Below, piece by piece: positions 23,300-32,790 of a stretch of 40,213 nucleotides of DNA (positions are counted from its first letter, which is position 1; each line of letters starts with the position of its first letter). Source of the stretch: Amanita rubescens (Eukaryota > Basidiomycota > Agaricomycetes > Agaricales > Amanitaceae); contig WION01000477.1 of the NCBI GenBank assembly GCA_015039365.1, positions 1 to 40,213 of the forward strand, read 5' to 3'. The notes below the pieces were generated by a model. That model made no database searches and was not told the DNA's origin. It saw only the letters and a program-made list of their open reading frames with translations. A program made the translations under genes and the position numbers.

Positions 23300-25317
23300 T
23301 CATTGATCACTGACCTTGTCGGTGTATGGCGCAATGGCGATTTTCGTACGTTGGGGATTCTTCTGTTCCTCGTTCACCGCTGCCTTCAAATAAATCATAT
23401 GCATGGCAAACCGCACAGCCACAAAATAGCTCTTCTCAGTGACTGCGTCATGTGTCGTCGTAGCATTATAGAAGAAGTGCGCCAATTTTACGGGGAGTTC
23501 GATAACCTTCGACATGCTATCCTCAGCGAACCCATCAGAGGGGGTCTTCGAGGTGGACGACACAAGCCAAAGGGATTGCATATCGTTGCCTCCTGGTTGT
23601 GTTTTGAACTGGATCTTGAATTCTCGCCAGCTTTCAGGTTTAGGTTTATCTCCCTAAGGACATTGATTCAAACAAGGGTGAGACACGGCATGCAGACGTT
23701 GAATGGCGCAACTCACCTTTTTCCCGAACCAAACTACCTTGGTTAACTTGCTAGTATTTGCGATGCCATGGTTCTTGAGAAGTATGACTCCATAACTCAT
23801 GGGTAAAGACCCGGTACTGGTCTGAGAACCCCCATGATCGCAAGGCCAATAACGAACTACCGTCTGCGGACCTTTCCCCACGGTGAAGTGCACCCGCCGA
23901 GGTAGCTTGTCCATCGCCGGGGCTGGCTCCAGCAGGACTGTTGCATCCCCCCCGAATACCCACCCTTCCTTTGTCCATCGCAGCTTCAATGCATAGAAAC
24001 GCTCATGGTCATTCGAGGCAACCAAGATGACCACGCCGTCGTCTATGTCTCTGAACGGGTCGCTATTGTCGCCTTCTTTTACTCTACGGTAAATCATTCC
24101 TTCATTCCCAGTGTTCGGCCTACGTGGGGGTAATCGGATTTCGGTGTTTTTCAGCGCATGCGCGCATAAGATATGCGGCTGCGAATCGGTGTCAAATTTG
24201 ATATAATATGACCAGTTCGTTTTGTCCATGTCATCGAGTAGATCGGATGAAAGCGCCCATTTCGTTGTGGAGGCACGGAGATAATACCAAGGTGCCCCCT
24301 CACTACCCTTTAAGAGGAATCTTTTGTCATCTTCGCTGCAGCCATGGTATGGGAGTCCTGAATAGTGTTTCGCAGGCGGCCTCTTCGAGTCGTCGTATCC
24401 AGGTAAACTTGGGATAAGGAACGAGGAAGGGTCGCGCGGCACCTTGTCTCCGGCGGCTAGCCATGCCATTCCGTGGCTGCCGAGGGTGGCAGCCTTGCGC
24501 GCGAACTCGTTGAACACGTCCTGTGCATCGCGGTCCTCGTCATAGGGATCAAGTTGAATATCGAAGAAGCCCATGACACTGTAGACAACGTCGACGGGCC
24601 TTGTGGATACCCGCATGAGCATTGCAACCCAAATGTCCGAAGGAAGGCCACCGGAAGCGTTCCGGTGTTTTAGCAGTCCCAACGTGGCTGTTAATACCGT
24701 TTTCTTGGTGGTGGGAGGGAAGTCAGCCGTGGTGCGGGTTTTCCTACTGCCCTCCAGACACGCAACAGGAACATTCGACTCGATCTGGTAGGCTGCTCCC
24801 AAATGGCTGGATCCTTTCGTCATCCAAACTAAGTGAGATAATTTGACGAGATATTTTTGACCCTCCACTTGTTTAACTTTAACAATGGTCGGGGTAGGTT
24901 CGGCAGGGGCAGATTTGGCGCCGGAGAGAAGGGAGGGGCGATTTTTAATGGGGTTGGTTGGGGGGGATCCTTGTCCGGCCATGATATATACATCCAAGTC
25001 GTTTCGTTCAGGACTGCTTCCTGCAGCGTCCAGGCCCTGTCCATCCACCCCGTCATGGTCTTGACGCTCTGCACGGCTGACACCCCACCGGGCATACATA
25101 TCACCGCCTTTGCGTACTTGTAAATGTTTGCCATGTTGGCGATCTGCAGGGCCTTGTCGGTCGGGCGCTTGTCACAGAGAGCACGAAAGGCGCCTTCACT
25201 TCGTTTCACGCGTGGGTTGATTTGCAGCGGCTCTAAGAAGTAGTCCCATAGCAAGACCTGTCTCGTAGTGGGATCCAGACTCCCTTCTTGGAGCCGTAGA
25301 ATCTGGATTGGTGACAT
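23300..25317 (-). CDS. HET-like (heterokaryon-incompatibility-type) protein with a one-base frame break
   Basis: The minus-strand reading is 25317 down to 23717, then 23653 down to 23300. A 63-bp intron (23654-23716) joins WFGKK to GDKPKPESW. The N-terminal part has IANMANIYKYAKAVICMPGG and WMDRAWTLQEAVL, the core of the HET-like fold in basidiomycetes. The middle TRPVDVVYSVMGFFDIQLD is also typical of this group. HET proteins trigger cell death on nonself recognition in some fungi; whether this one does is unknown. The frame breaks at a run of seven G on the plus strand (24960-24966). One missing base there would explain it; the corrected length is about 651 aa. It could be a sequencing error or a true mutation. 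The start at 25317 is the first ATG of the frame; upstream exons may be missed. Confidence 0.78.
24960..24966. other. homopolymer at the HET-like frame break
   Basis: Seven G on the plus strand follow T at 24959. Upstream codons read ETTWMYISWPDKD in one frame. Downstream codons read PTPTIVKVKQVEG in the frame shifted by one. No GT-AG intron with the right phase spans the site. Confidence 0.8.
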
Positions 25318-25731
25318 GGAACTGATTGTGAGCAATTATGAGGTCGTATTCCAGTGGTCTGCAATGCTGAGTTGGACTCACTTTGGGTTGCAAGAACAGT
25401 GGTTTGAGTTAAGTCGCAACGAGATCACTTGGGAAGGATCAGTGGGGGCATGATAGCAGATATGGCCCGATAAGGTTGAATATAGGGTCGAGATGTGGGA
25501 GCGCGAGTGGAGATAGACAATGTCGAGTCACATTCTGCGAATGCAACGTGTGAACGCTATTCACCCGCGAGTTCTTCCAGTCTCGGTCTGAACGATATCC
25601 GCAACAAAGTGACCAACATCGCGACCAAGGTCTTGGTCTCGCACGGATTTCATCCAAAGTATTTCAACTGTGCTTCAATCGTGTCACTTGTTCAAGCTTT
25701 TTCCATGCGGCTTTGAAATACTTTTGGTATG
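25318..25731. other. upstream flank of HET-like gene
   Basis: No confident gene. The region should hold the promoter and perhaps missed 5' exons of the HET-like gene. It ends at the outer edge of the left inverted-repeat arm. Confidence 0.45.
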
Positions 25732-26204
25732 TTTCGACTTGTCCGAAAAGTGACTCATAGCCCACAAAGAAGCAGGGAGCGTGCTGCGTGACTCAATGCC
25801 GAAATACGTCTTGGCGGCACTCGCCAAACATAGTACCCACTCACACGATACTATACCATCTACGCGAATCACCTCAATGTCCTGAAAATCTGCAATGTAT
25901 ACGGTACCGAATACCATATGTTAACGAAGTTTCAAACCTCCGGACTCCACGCATTACCAGTTTTATCGTGACGGGTAGATTCTCTAACGCTTAACAGTGG
26001 TAGTAGTCCCTCCTTGGGGCTGCGGACGCAGCACATGCCGTTTTTTCTCTTGTTTTCGAAGAGTCCACGACTCAGGGGCCTCGTCGACATAGCTTGGAGC
26101 ATGTAACATCGTCGAAAAGGTATAAAGAGACCTTGATTTTTGTCCACATTCCTCACCAAAGCATCTTTCCTCAGCGTTCTCAACCTCTTCTTCTCTACAT
26201 AACA

Positions 26205-26627
26205 ATGAAGGTACAGCTTTCACTGTAAACTTCATGACCGCGGTCAATCAACTCATGCGTTTGTGCAGTTCACTGCATTTGGTAGCATCATTGCTCTTGC
26301 CCTCGTCGGTGTCGTTGCCGCCGCTGGGGTACCAGCTCAGAATCCGGGCTCCGGCAAAACTCCAGCCCAGTCTCCGAACACTGGCACCACTACGCCCAAT
26401 ACGCCCAATACCTCTCAAGACGTAAGAATCAATTAATCATACCCATGATATGAGCTCTAATACCACTGCAGCAATGTGTCCAGTCTGCTTGCACGTGCAG
26501 CGGATCACCAGGCGATTTCTGCGGTAGTGCGGGTAGCCCCAACAATTGTCTTGCTGGTCACCTCTATACCTGCCAACAAGGTGGAAAGACTTGCGACCTT
26601 GGCCTTAACGACTCCTGCAAGAACTAG
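26205..26627 (+). CDS. small secreted cysteine-rich protein, left copy
   Basis: Exons 26205-26210, 26269-26421 and 26472-26627 total 315 nt (104 aa). The first exon encodes only Met-Lys, so a scan for long open frames misses the gene. A signal peptide is clear: MKFTAFGSIIALALVGVVAA followed by small residues. A Pro/Thr/Asn linker (GTTTPNTPNTSQD) leads to a domain of about 52 residues with eight cysteines (QCVQSACTCSG, GDFCGS, NNCLAG, YTCQQ, KTCDLG, DSCKN). Eight paired cysteines and small size fit a secreted effector-like or antimicrobial-like protein, but I recognise no named family. Introns are 58 and 50 bp with GT-AG ends. Compared with the right copy it has one more 9-bp TPN unit and two substitutions (GDF/GNF, YTC/YSC). 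Confidence 0.85.
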
Positions 26628-26657
26628 TAAAGTACTGGATCGAATGGTTGCGTCGTA

Positions 26658-26832
26658 TCATAGAACATTTTTCTATTTCATTGTTCTTTTCCCGTAGTCT
26701 GTTCGATGTAACCAGATCAGAGTGCATATATATACGAGATAGAAACTCTCATAGAACATTTTTCTATTTCGTTGTCTTTTTCCCGTAGTCTGATGTAACC
26801 AGATCAGAGTACTTATAAACCTATTGTGAATC
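26658..26832 (+). repeat. 91-bp tandem duplication in the 3' region of the left copy
   Basis: TCATAGAACATTTTTCTATTTC begins at 26658 and again at 26749, a 91-bp period. It is followed in both units by TTTTCCCGTAGTCTG and GATGTAACCAGATCAGAG. The same doubled structure is present in the right arm (about 31660-31830), so it predates the arm duplication. Confidence 0.88.
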
Positions 26833-26894
26833 ATCCATTCTGTTCACTATGACCAACATAGCGTGAGGCAATCGCGGCGGCGGTTACATGGTGT

Positions 26895-27073
26895 ACTAAT
26901 GCGCGTTGAGGCTGATAAGGTGTAGGACAGAAAACAACTCAGAAGCGGCAATGTGTTCAGTATCACTCCAACCGCTCAACAAGAAACCTTGGCAAGCAAG
27001 GCAATTACAAGTAGTGTCCAAATATTAGAGTAGTCGACCATGGATCCGAAGCCAAGACGTGCTTTCGAACTCT
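26895..27073. other. short spacer, inverted-repeat arm to HNH gene 3' end
   Basis: Unique sequence that begins right where inverted homology stops. No gene is seen. Confidence 0.5.
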
Positions 27074-28353
27074 TTACAGGCGGACTGGGTCTAGTTCGCG
27101 CAGAGCAGTCCAGATTGCATGCTCTAGAACCGCAGTAGAAGCTCCGTCGCTAGACAATACCAATGTCTCTTCCATCTCCCTTATCACAGAGTCCATATAT
27201 TCAGCAGCTGCAGAGAGGTGCGCAACCTTTGCGCAGGCCGCGTGAAGCTCCAAGTAGTCTCTGGAGGGAACGGGGAGCCTTGGGTTGTCAGTGTTAAATG
27301 TTATGACTTGATGGTACTCGGCGATGTCCGGGGGATATATCGCCCTCAAATTATACACATTTTCGACGGCCTGATGGAGGAGATTAGTTATCCTGCCTCA
27401 TGAATATATGTTACATCATCCTTACTGTAGGCTCGAGCCACATGTCCAGCTTGTCGAATAACCTGTGCGCTTCGAGACACATCGTCATGACATTTTCCAA
27501 TCGATGTACCTTAGGGCCATTGAGTTCTTTCAGCAGGCTTTCGCGGCTGGCAAAGCGAGATAAAACGGCCCAGGCAGAAGCAGCGTAATCAGCCTGAAAA
27601 ATTAGGTCAGATTGTCGATATGTGAAGAGGAATCAAGATAAACCTTCCTGGATGCTTCGCTTTGTCGATTCGGAAAGTATATGCGCACACTCGGTATACG
27701 CCAACCGTATCCCAGGGGTCTCGGCTAATTCCCTGGACTTCTTGACAGACTCGCGATCATACCGCCCTGAAACAACGCATCTGAATCCATCACGAACTAG
27801 CGCCTTTAAAACACGTTAGTCGGATATCATGACGTGAAACCTCCGAACTCGCCTTTCTCTTTGCTGTCTCGTGACCTGTTGGCGCCTCTTCGAGCATGCC
27901 CCTGATCATCTCGGCCTGGGTGTCGAATGACGGGCGAGAAGGGTGACGAGATTGCACAGGAGTCCGTCCTTTTGCAGATCGAACTGAGGTTTTATCAAAA
28001 CGGAGAGAAAAGAATGTCAAGATGAACTCACAAAGCCTAAAACCGCGATCATAATATAGCTTTCCGAGATCAAGCAACTTCTGCCGATCCCCACCAGTTG
28101 AGTTAACTTCTCTGACGAGATTAGTGAGCCCCCTGTCGCCTGGAACGTGGTGGAAAAAGTGTCCAACGATGCGACAGTGCATAAGATCAACATCCTTTCT
28201 ACTATTGCCCCTCGTCACGACTCTACTAGTACCGTGATTGTTTTCCGCCAGAATTGTGGCCTCCAATTGTTTAAGCATATTATATGCGCTGACGACACCT
28301 GCCCTGTCTCGTACGCGCTGAGGGACCAAAGGTGGGAGTGGAGTGCCGGGCAT
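27074..28353 (-). CDS. fungal HNH-domain protein, one base out of frame
   Basis: Exons on the minus strand: 28353-28032, 27983-27853, 27803-27644, 27593-27426, 27370-27074. The fungal HNH layout is complete: SAYNMLKQLEATI near the N-terminus, KGRTPVQSRHPSRPSFD, VRDGFRCVVSGRYD, ECAHIL, then YAASAWAVLSRF and LENVMTMCLEAHRLFDKLDMW. The presumed His (CAHIL), Asn (LENV) and His (EAHRLF) positions are all present, unlike the protein at 17863. Such proteins are numerous in agaricomycetes and no function is established. The intron 27804-27852 uses a GC donor (AAG then GCGAGT), the known minority GC-AG class. At the 27594-27643 intron both sites are good, but the exons sum to 1078 nt, one base too many. 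The gene is thus either frameshifted or carries a sequence error. Length is about 358 aa. Confidence 0.87.
27804..27852 (-). other. GC-AG intron of the HNH gene
   Basis: Donor AAG/GCGAGT, branch-like CTAAC and acceptor TTTAAAG. Removal joins HETAKRK to ALVRDGFRC exactly as the family requires. No GT donor fits. Confidence 0.8.
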
Positions 28354-28833
28354 GAGGATATTTATATTCCGAGGCCTGAAAGGACTCGGTCTCTTGCTGG
28401 TGCGGGTAGTCTCGTCACCGTTCGTGCCCAAACGTTTAGCTATGGAACGGACCGAGCGGACTCCTAATCGGAGTCAAAAGTCCTGAGAGGATTTTGCGCT
28501 ACTTATGGAGTCTGCGCGTTCGTAGAGTCGATCGTGCGAAAACATTAAAAAAATTTGACTCCGCCCGGCTTGCTCATTACGAGGGAACGACTTCAAGTGC
28601 ACCACCCACTCAAGGGCCTGCAAATAATACAGACCTTATGCAAACAGATTGACTCTGTCGTCGTGTATTAGATCAGCCACGAAGACTACTCGGGTGTTAT
28701 AAACTTTCATTCGGCCTCGGAATACGTAGTAGTACACAATATGAGTAAAAGTCGACGATGTGACTTGGGATAATACGATGATTCACGCTCCATACATTTC
28801 GCCACCGTACACCCTAGCCTTTGGTGCGTTGGT
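28354..28833. other. intergenic, HNH gene to zinc-finger gene
   Basis: Upstream region of the HNH gene. AATATAAATATCC on the minus strand ends only a few bases before the ATG at 28353, too close for a normal TATA box. No gene is seen. Confidence 0.5.
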
Positions 28834-30397
28834 CTAGTTCCGCGACCGCGCGCCTCCTCTCCCACCCCGAGTACCGGAATTGGAGGCACTGTTCGTTTTT
28901 GCGTTGGTATGGTTGGAAGTGGGGTGGGACTTGTTTATTTTCGTGGTGGTGGGGTTGGCGGTGACGGAGGCGGTGACGGACTTGTTCTCCATAGTGGTAG
29001 TGGTGGTCGTGGTGATGACGGTAGTCGTCGTGTGGGCAACGGCAGTGCTGATTGCTTGAGCGCGCTCGGTGGTCACTTGAGGGCGCTTGGTGCTTTGAGG
29101 GCGTTCGGTGGTTGCTTGAGGGCGTTCGGTGTTTGCTTGCGGGCGCTTGGTACCTTGAGGGCGTTCGGTGTTTGCGTGAGGGCGCCTGGTGTCTTTGGGA
29201 CGTTCGTTGCTTGCCTGAGGGCGCTCGCCGTGTGCTTGGGGACGCCTGGTGCCTTGGGGGCGCTCGGTGTTTGATTGAGGGCGTTCGCTTATTTGGGGGC
29301 GCTCGGTACGTGCTTGGGTGCCCTCGGCGTTTCCTTGGGGGCGCCTAGTCCTTGCCTCATGGCGTTCGGTGTTTGCATGGGGGCGCCTCGTGTTTGATTG
29401 AGGGCGATCGGTTCTGGCTTGAGGACGATCAGTCCTGGCTTGAGGACGATCAGTCCTGGCTTGAGGGCGATCGGTGCTTGCTTGGGGCCGCCCAGTCTTT
29501 GCCCGGGGACGACTTGTGTTTGCATGGGGCCGCCTGGTGCTCGATTGAGGATGTTCGGTGTTGGCTTGGGGGCGCCTGGTCCTTGCTTGAGGCCTCTGCG
29601 TGGTAGTGTCAGTCACTTTAGGCCGCTTGGCCTTTTCGCAGCCAGATTCATTGTGCTGGGCGAAGGCGGAGGGATCAGTGAAAGTTCTTGGGCAGAAGCG
29701 ACATCTGAACGTGTGTGCGCCATGGGCGGCAGATGAAGAGTGCTAAAAAATCATGCATCAAGTCCCGAGGAGCGTTAAAATGGACCAAGCATACCTGGGC
29801 AAGGACAGTCGAGCTCGGAAAGTCTTTTGAGCAGATGAAACACCAGTTGTGCAAGGAGCTATCGATCAAGTGCTTGATAAGGGCCTCTTGGTTGACAAAG
29901 TTGCAATCGCACGAATCGCATTTTCCTCCCTCCTCCACCCTTTCGTTATTTTCACCGCCTTCACCGCCTTCATTGCCTTCCTTGCCTTCCTCGCCTTCAT
30001 TACTTTCCTCGCCTTCCTCGCCTTCATCACCTTCCTCGCCTTCCTCGTTTTCCTCGTCCCCCTCGCCCTCATCTTCATCGCTTTCATCAAAGTCATCATC
30101 AAAGTCATCGACTTCATCGACCTCATTGTCTTCATCGCCTTCATTGCTCTCGTTGACATTTTGATGATCATTGCCGTCTTGATGAACCGCGGCTCGTCGC
30201 AAGTGCTGATAAAATGGGATTGGCTGTGAGGACACATCTTTCCGGGCTCGAAAGAAACATACCTCGTCGAGTGCATCGAAAGTTACGAATAAGCGCTCGC
30301 ATGGATTGCAGTATGGATGGTCAGCCTTGTCACGACAGTGAGCATGTAGTGCCTCCTCTGTCTGGAAGAAGTCATTGCAGGTCGAGCAATTTGCCAT
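28834..30397 (-). CDS. C2H2-type zinc-finger protein with acidic tract and RPQ-repeat tail
   Basis: Exons on the minus strand: 30397-30263, 30205-29795, 29742-28834. They total 1455 nt, giving 484 aa. Residues 4-53 hold two fingers with the unusual spacing C-x2-C-x12-H-x6-H. A Glu/Gly/Asp-rich acidic stretch follows. A third finger with the same spacing comes next (CDSCDCNF then HLIDSSLH), then two related ones (CFICSKDF; CRFCPRTF). The tail is about 27 tandem units of xRPQxxT, then a Thr-run, and ends in TRGGRGGARSRN. The long His-His spacing resembles U1-type or dsRNA-binding fingers, and the RGG end suggests nucleic-acid binding; that is inference. Introns are 57 and 52 bp. The gene lies inside the inverted repeat, on the same strand as and upstream of the HNH gene. 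Confidence 0.85.
29050..29605 (-). repeat. RPQ heptapeptide-coding tandem repeat
   Basis: About 27 units of 18-21 bp encode xRPQxxT, with three consecutive identical DRPQART units near 29425-29485. Hexapeptide variants (ERPQGT, KRPQ) are scattered in the downstream half. The charge pattern alternates R, E and D at the first position. Confidence 0.9.
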
Positions 30398-31589
30398 GTA
30401 AGCCACCGAATAATGGAGAAGAAATCGATGTGTGGGGAATGACTAGGAATGGTTTACTTACATAAATAGTAAGTTCCTACCTTAGTCAGCCTTTCACCCT
30501 TTCTAAGTTACCTCTTTTTCAACTGGAGGTCCTTGTGCGACAGCGTGTTCACGAGTGGTTCGATGTAGACTGAGGAATCAACTTGCCGTAATGGCATGAT
30601 CATTATGAGCCCAGATCGAAATGCGCCACTACGACCGATCACCATCGGGGATTCCGGTCCGTTACACCTGGATCAGCATCACCTCTCAATATTCAATACC
30701 AGCACCACGGGAGCGCAGGTTGTGTGCGTGTTCAACGGTCGGGGCGTCCAAATCACGGTTCACCGCGCGGGCAGAACAGCATATTCAAGCGCACGGTACT
30801 TATATGTACAATGATGGTAGAATGTATAATGCTGTCTAATTTATTGCAGTTCAAGCGCGGCTTAAAGAAAAAGTCGCAGAAAATATCTAGTACGTGTTAT
30901 ATGGATTGTGAGGATTTGAACACAGCCGATAATCCGATAGCCAGCGACGCCGCCGACGCAGTTCACTGACTCAGAGAATGATCAGTACGGCGCGAACGTC
31001 ACGGATAGTTCATTATGTGATTTACTTGATTTTTCGCCCATGCCCTTTAAAACCATACAAAGAAGACAAGGAAGAGTCGTGATTCTCGTTCATGGGCACA
31101 CCACCAAGTTCGCCAAGTTTGAAAATGACGAAAGCGGCTGGGGTTCACGTGGATAAATGATGGACAGTGGCGCGGTGGGTACGACTCCCACCTCGCGCTT
31201 ATCGTTCAAGAAGGGATCTTGGACGGCTGCGAGGTAACCACCGAAGGTCTTTGGTCCAACCGGCCGCGCTACCGTCCGTAGCGAAAGATTCTATCACAGC
31301 AATGTAGAATCACTGGGGAAGAAGGTCATCGCTCTCACATGTGCACACTCACAAAAAAACGTACCGAAACGCAGTAGATCCTCATAACCGAGGGTAAGCC
31401 TCCGGGTCTCGCCCTACACGCTGTGTCTTGCAGAGTCTTCTTGTCAGCAATCTGCAGAATGACAAGTGCGTGCATTACCTGAGACCTCAGCAAGATGGCA
31501 AGTGCGTGTGCGTTAGCTGAGTGAGGTGGCTATGTTACCACTTAAGTGGGGGTCGGCGATGAAAAGCTGTTACCATTTTGGTGGGAGTC
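30398..31589. other. spacer, zinc-finger gene to right arm
   Basis: No confident gene. 30596-30780 reads PLRPITIGDSGPLHLDQHHL and continues to a good 54-bp intron (GTACTT to TTGCAG, about 30797-30850). The next exon would end after only a few codons, so it may be a remnant. 31168-31273 (minus) shows tRNA-like arms (see rejected items). The 30-bp direct repeat at 31508-31537 lies near the right end. Confidence 0.45.
31508..31537 (+). repeat. 30-bp direct repeat, copy 1
   Basis: An exact match to 33111-33140 that starts GTGCGTTAGCTGAG and ends GGTGGCTATGTTA. It lies 52 bp outside the inner end of the right inverted-repeat arm. Confidence 0.92.
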
Positions 31590-31857
31590 ACACCATGTAA
31601 CCGCCGCCGCGATCGCTTCACGCTATGTTGGTCATGGTGAACAGAACGGGTGATTCACAACAGGTTTATAAGTACCCTGATCTGGTTACATCAGACTACG
31701 AGAAAAAGACAACGAAATAGAAAAATGTTCTATGATAGTTTCTATCTCGTATATAAGTACTCTGATCCGGTTACTACATCAGACAGACCACGGGAAAAGA
31801 ACAATGAAATAGAAAAATGTTCTATGATACGACGCAACCATTCGATCCAGTACTTTA

Positions 31858-32267
31858 CTAGTTCTTGCAGGAGTCGTTAAGGCCAAGGTCGCAAGTCTTT
31901 CCACCTTGTTGGCAGGAATAGAGGTGGCCAGCAAGACAATTATTGGGGCTACCCGCACTACCGCAGAAATTGCCTGGTGATCCGCTGCACGTGCAAGCAG
32001 ACTGGACACATTGCTGCAATGGTATTAGAGCTCATATCATGGGCATGATTAATTGATTCTTACGTCTTGAGAGGTATTGGGCGTAGTGGTGCCAGTGTTC
32101 GGAGACTGGGCTGGAGTTTTGCCGGAGCCCGGATTCTGAGCTGGTACCCCAGCGGCGGCAACGACACCGACGAGGGCAAGGGCAATGATGCTACCAAACG
32201 CAGTGAACTGCACAAACGCATGAGTTGACCGCGGTCATGAAGTTTACAGTGAAAACTGTACCTTCAT
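31858..32267 (-). CDS. small secreted cysteine-rich protein, right copy
   Basis: Exons on the minus strand: 32267-32262, 32207-32064, 32013-31858. They sum to 306 nt, giving 101 aa. The organisation is the same as the left copy: Met-Lys first exon, signal peptide FTAFGSIIALALVGVVAAAG, Pro/Thr linker and eight-cysteine domain. The linker has a single TPN unit, three residues fewer than the left copy. GNF replaces GDF and YSC replaces YTC. Both copies keep intact frames and splice sites, so both may be expressed. Unlike the left copy, its promoter contains a doubled 91-bp block. Confidence 0.85.
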
Positions 32268-32400
32268 TGTTATGTAGAGAAGAAGAGGTTGAGAACTCGA
32301 GTTCTAAGCTGAGGAAAGATGCTTTGATGAGGAATGTGGACAAAATCGTGGCCCCTTTATACCTTTCCGTCGATGTTACACCTCCAAGCTATGTCGACGA

Positions 32401-32582
32401 GGCCCCTCATGGACTCTTCGAAAACAAGAGAAAGAAACGGCATGTGCTGCGTCCGCAGCCCCAAGGTGGGACTATGTTACTACGTCTACGAGGCCCCTCG
32501 CGGACTCTTCGAAAATAGAAGAAAAAAAACGGCATGTGCTGCGTCCGCAGTCCCAAGGAGGGACTACCACCACTGTTAAGCG
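32401..32582 (+). repeat. 91-bp tandem duplication in the right-copy promoter
   Basis: GGCCCCTC followed by GGACTCTTCGAAAA begins at 32401 and again at 32492. Each unit holds CGGCATGTGCTGCGTCCGCA. The left arm has a single unit (about 26005-26090). Duplication of an upstream block may change expression of this copy. Confidence 0.85.
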
Positions 32583-32652
32583 TTAGAGAATCTGCCCGTC
32601 ACGATAAAACTGGTAATGCGTGGAGTCCGGAGGTTTGAAACTTCGTTAACAT

Positions 32653-32790
32653 ATGGTATTCGGTACCGTATACATTACAGATTTTCGGGACATTGTGGTA
32701 ATTCGTACGGTAGAAGGCATAGCGTCGTGTGAGTGGGCACTATGTTTGGCGAGTGCTGCCAAGACGTTTTCGGCATCGAGTCACCGCTCC
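32653..32790 (+). other. conserved outward-facing open frame (right arm); partner at 25780-25917 minus
   Basis: Both arms contain an open frame starting MVFGTVYI(A/T)DF and keeping frame through CLASAAKT, about 40 codons. A 3-bp insertion in the right arm preserves frame. Beyond that the two frames diverge through indels and end differently. It faces away from the secreted-protein gene. It could be the start of a second, decayed gene or chance; no family is recognised. Confidence 0.25.

Larger units (their letters stand above)
25732..26894 (+). repeat. left arm of a large inverted repeat
   Basis: This 1.16-kb arm matches the reverse complement of 31590-32836 from outer edge (TTTCGACTTGTCCG) to inner edge (GGCGGTTACATGGTGT). 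It carries one secreted-protein gene, its promoter and 3' region. Identity by eye is high in and around the gene and falls toward the outer end, where small indels and substitutions accumulate. Arms are in head-to-head orientation with a 4.7-kb spacer between. Confidence 0.93.

Noticed and set aside
28909..29736. Gly/Leu-rich plus-strand frames over the RPQ array
   Set aside because: These are periodic antisense readings of the repeat; the minus-strand frame joins the zinc fingers through proper introns.
31168..31273. tRNA-like sequence on the minus strand (GGTAGCG start, GTGGG/CCCAC T-arm, CGCGCCA end), perhaps tRNA-Leu or Ser with an intron
   Set aside because: The acceptor stem is one base short, the D-arm pairs poorly, the T-loop lacks TTCGA and no convincing anticodon arm could be drawn. 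A tRNAscan-SE run with score above the pseudogene cutoff would change this.
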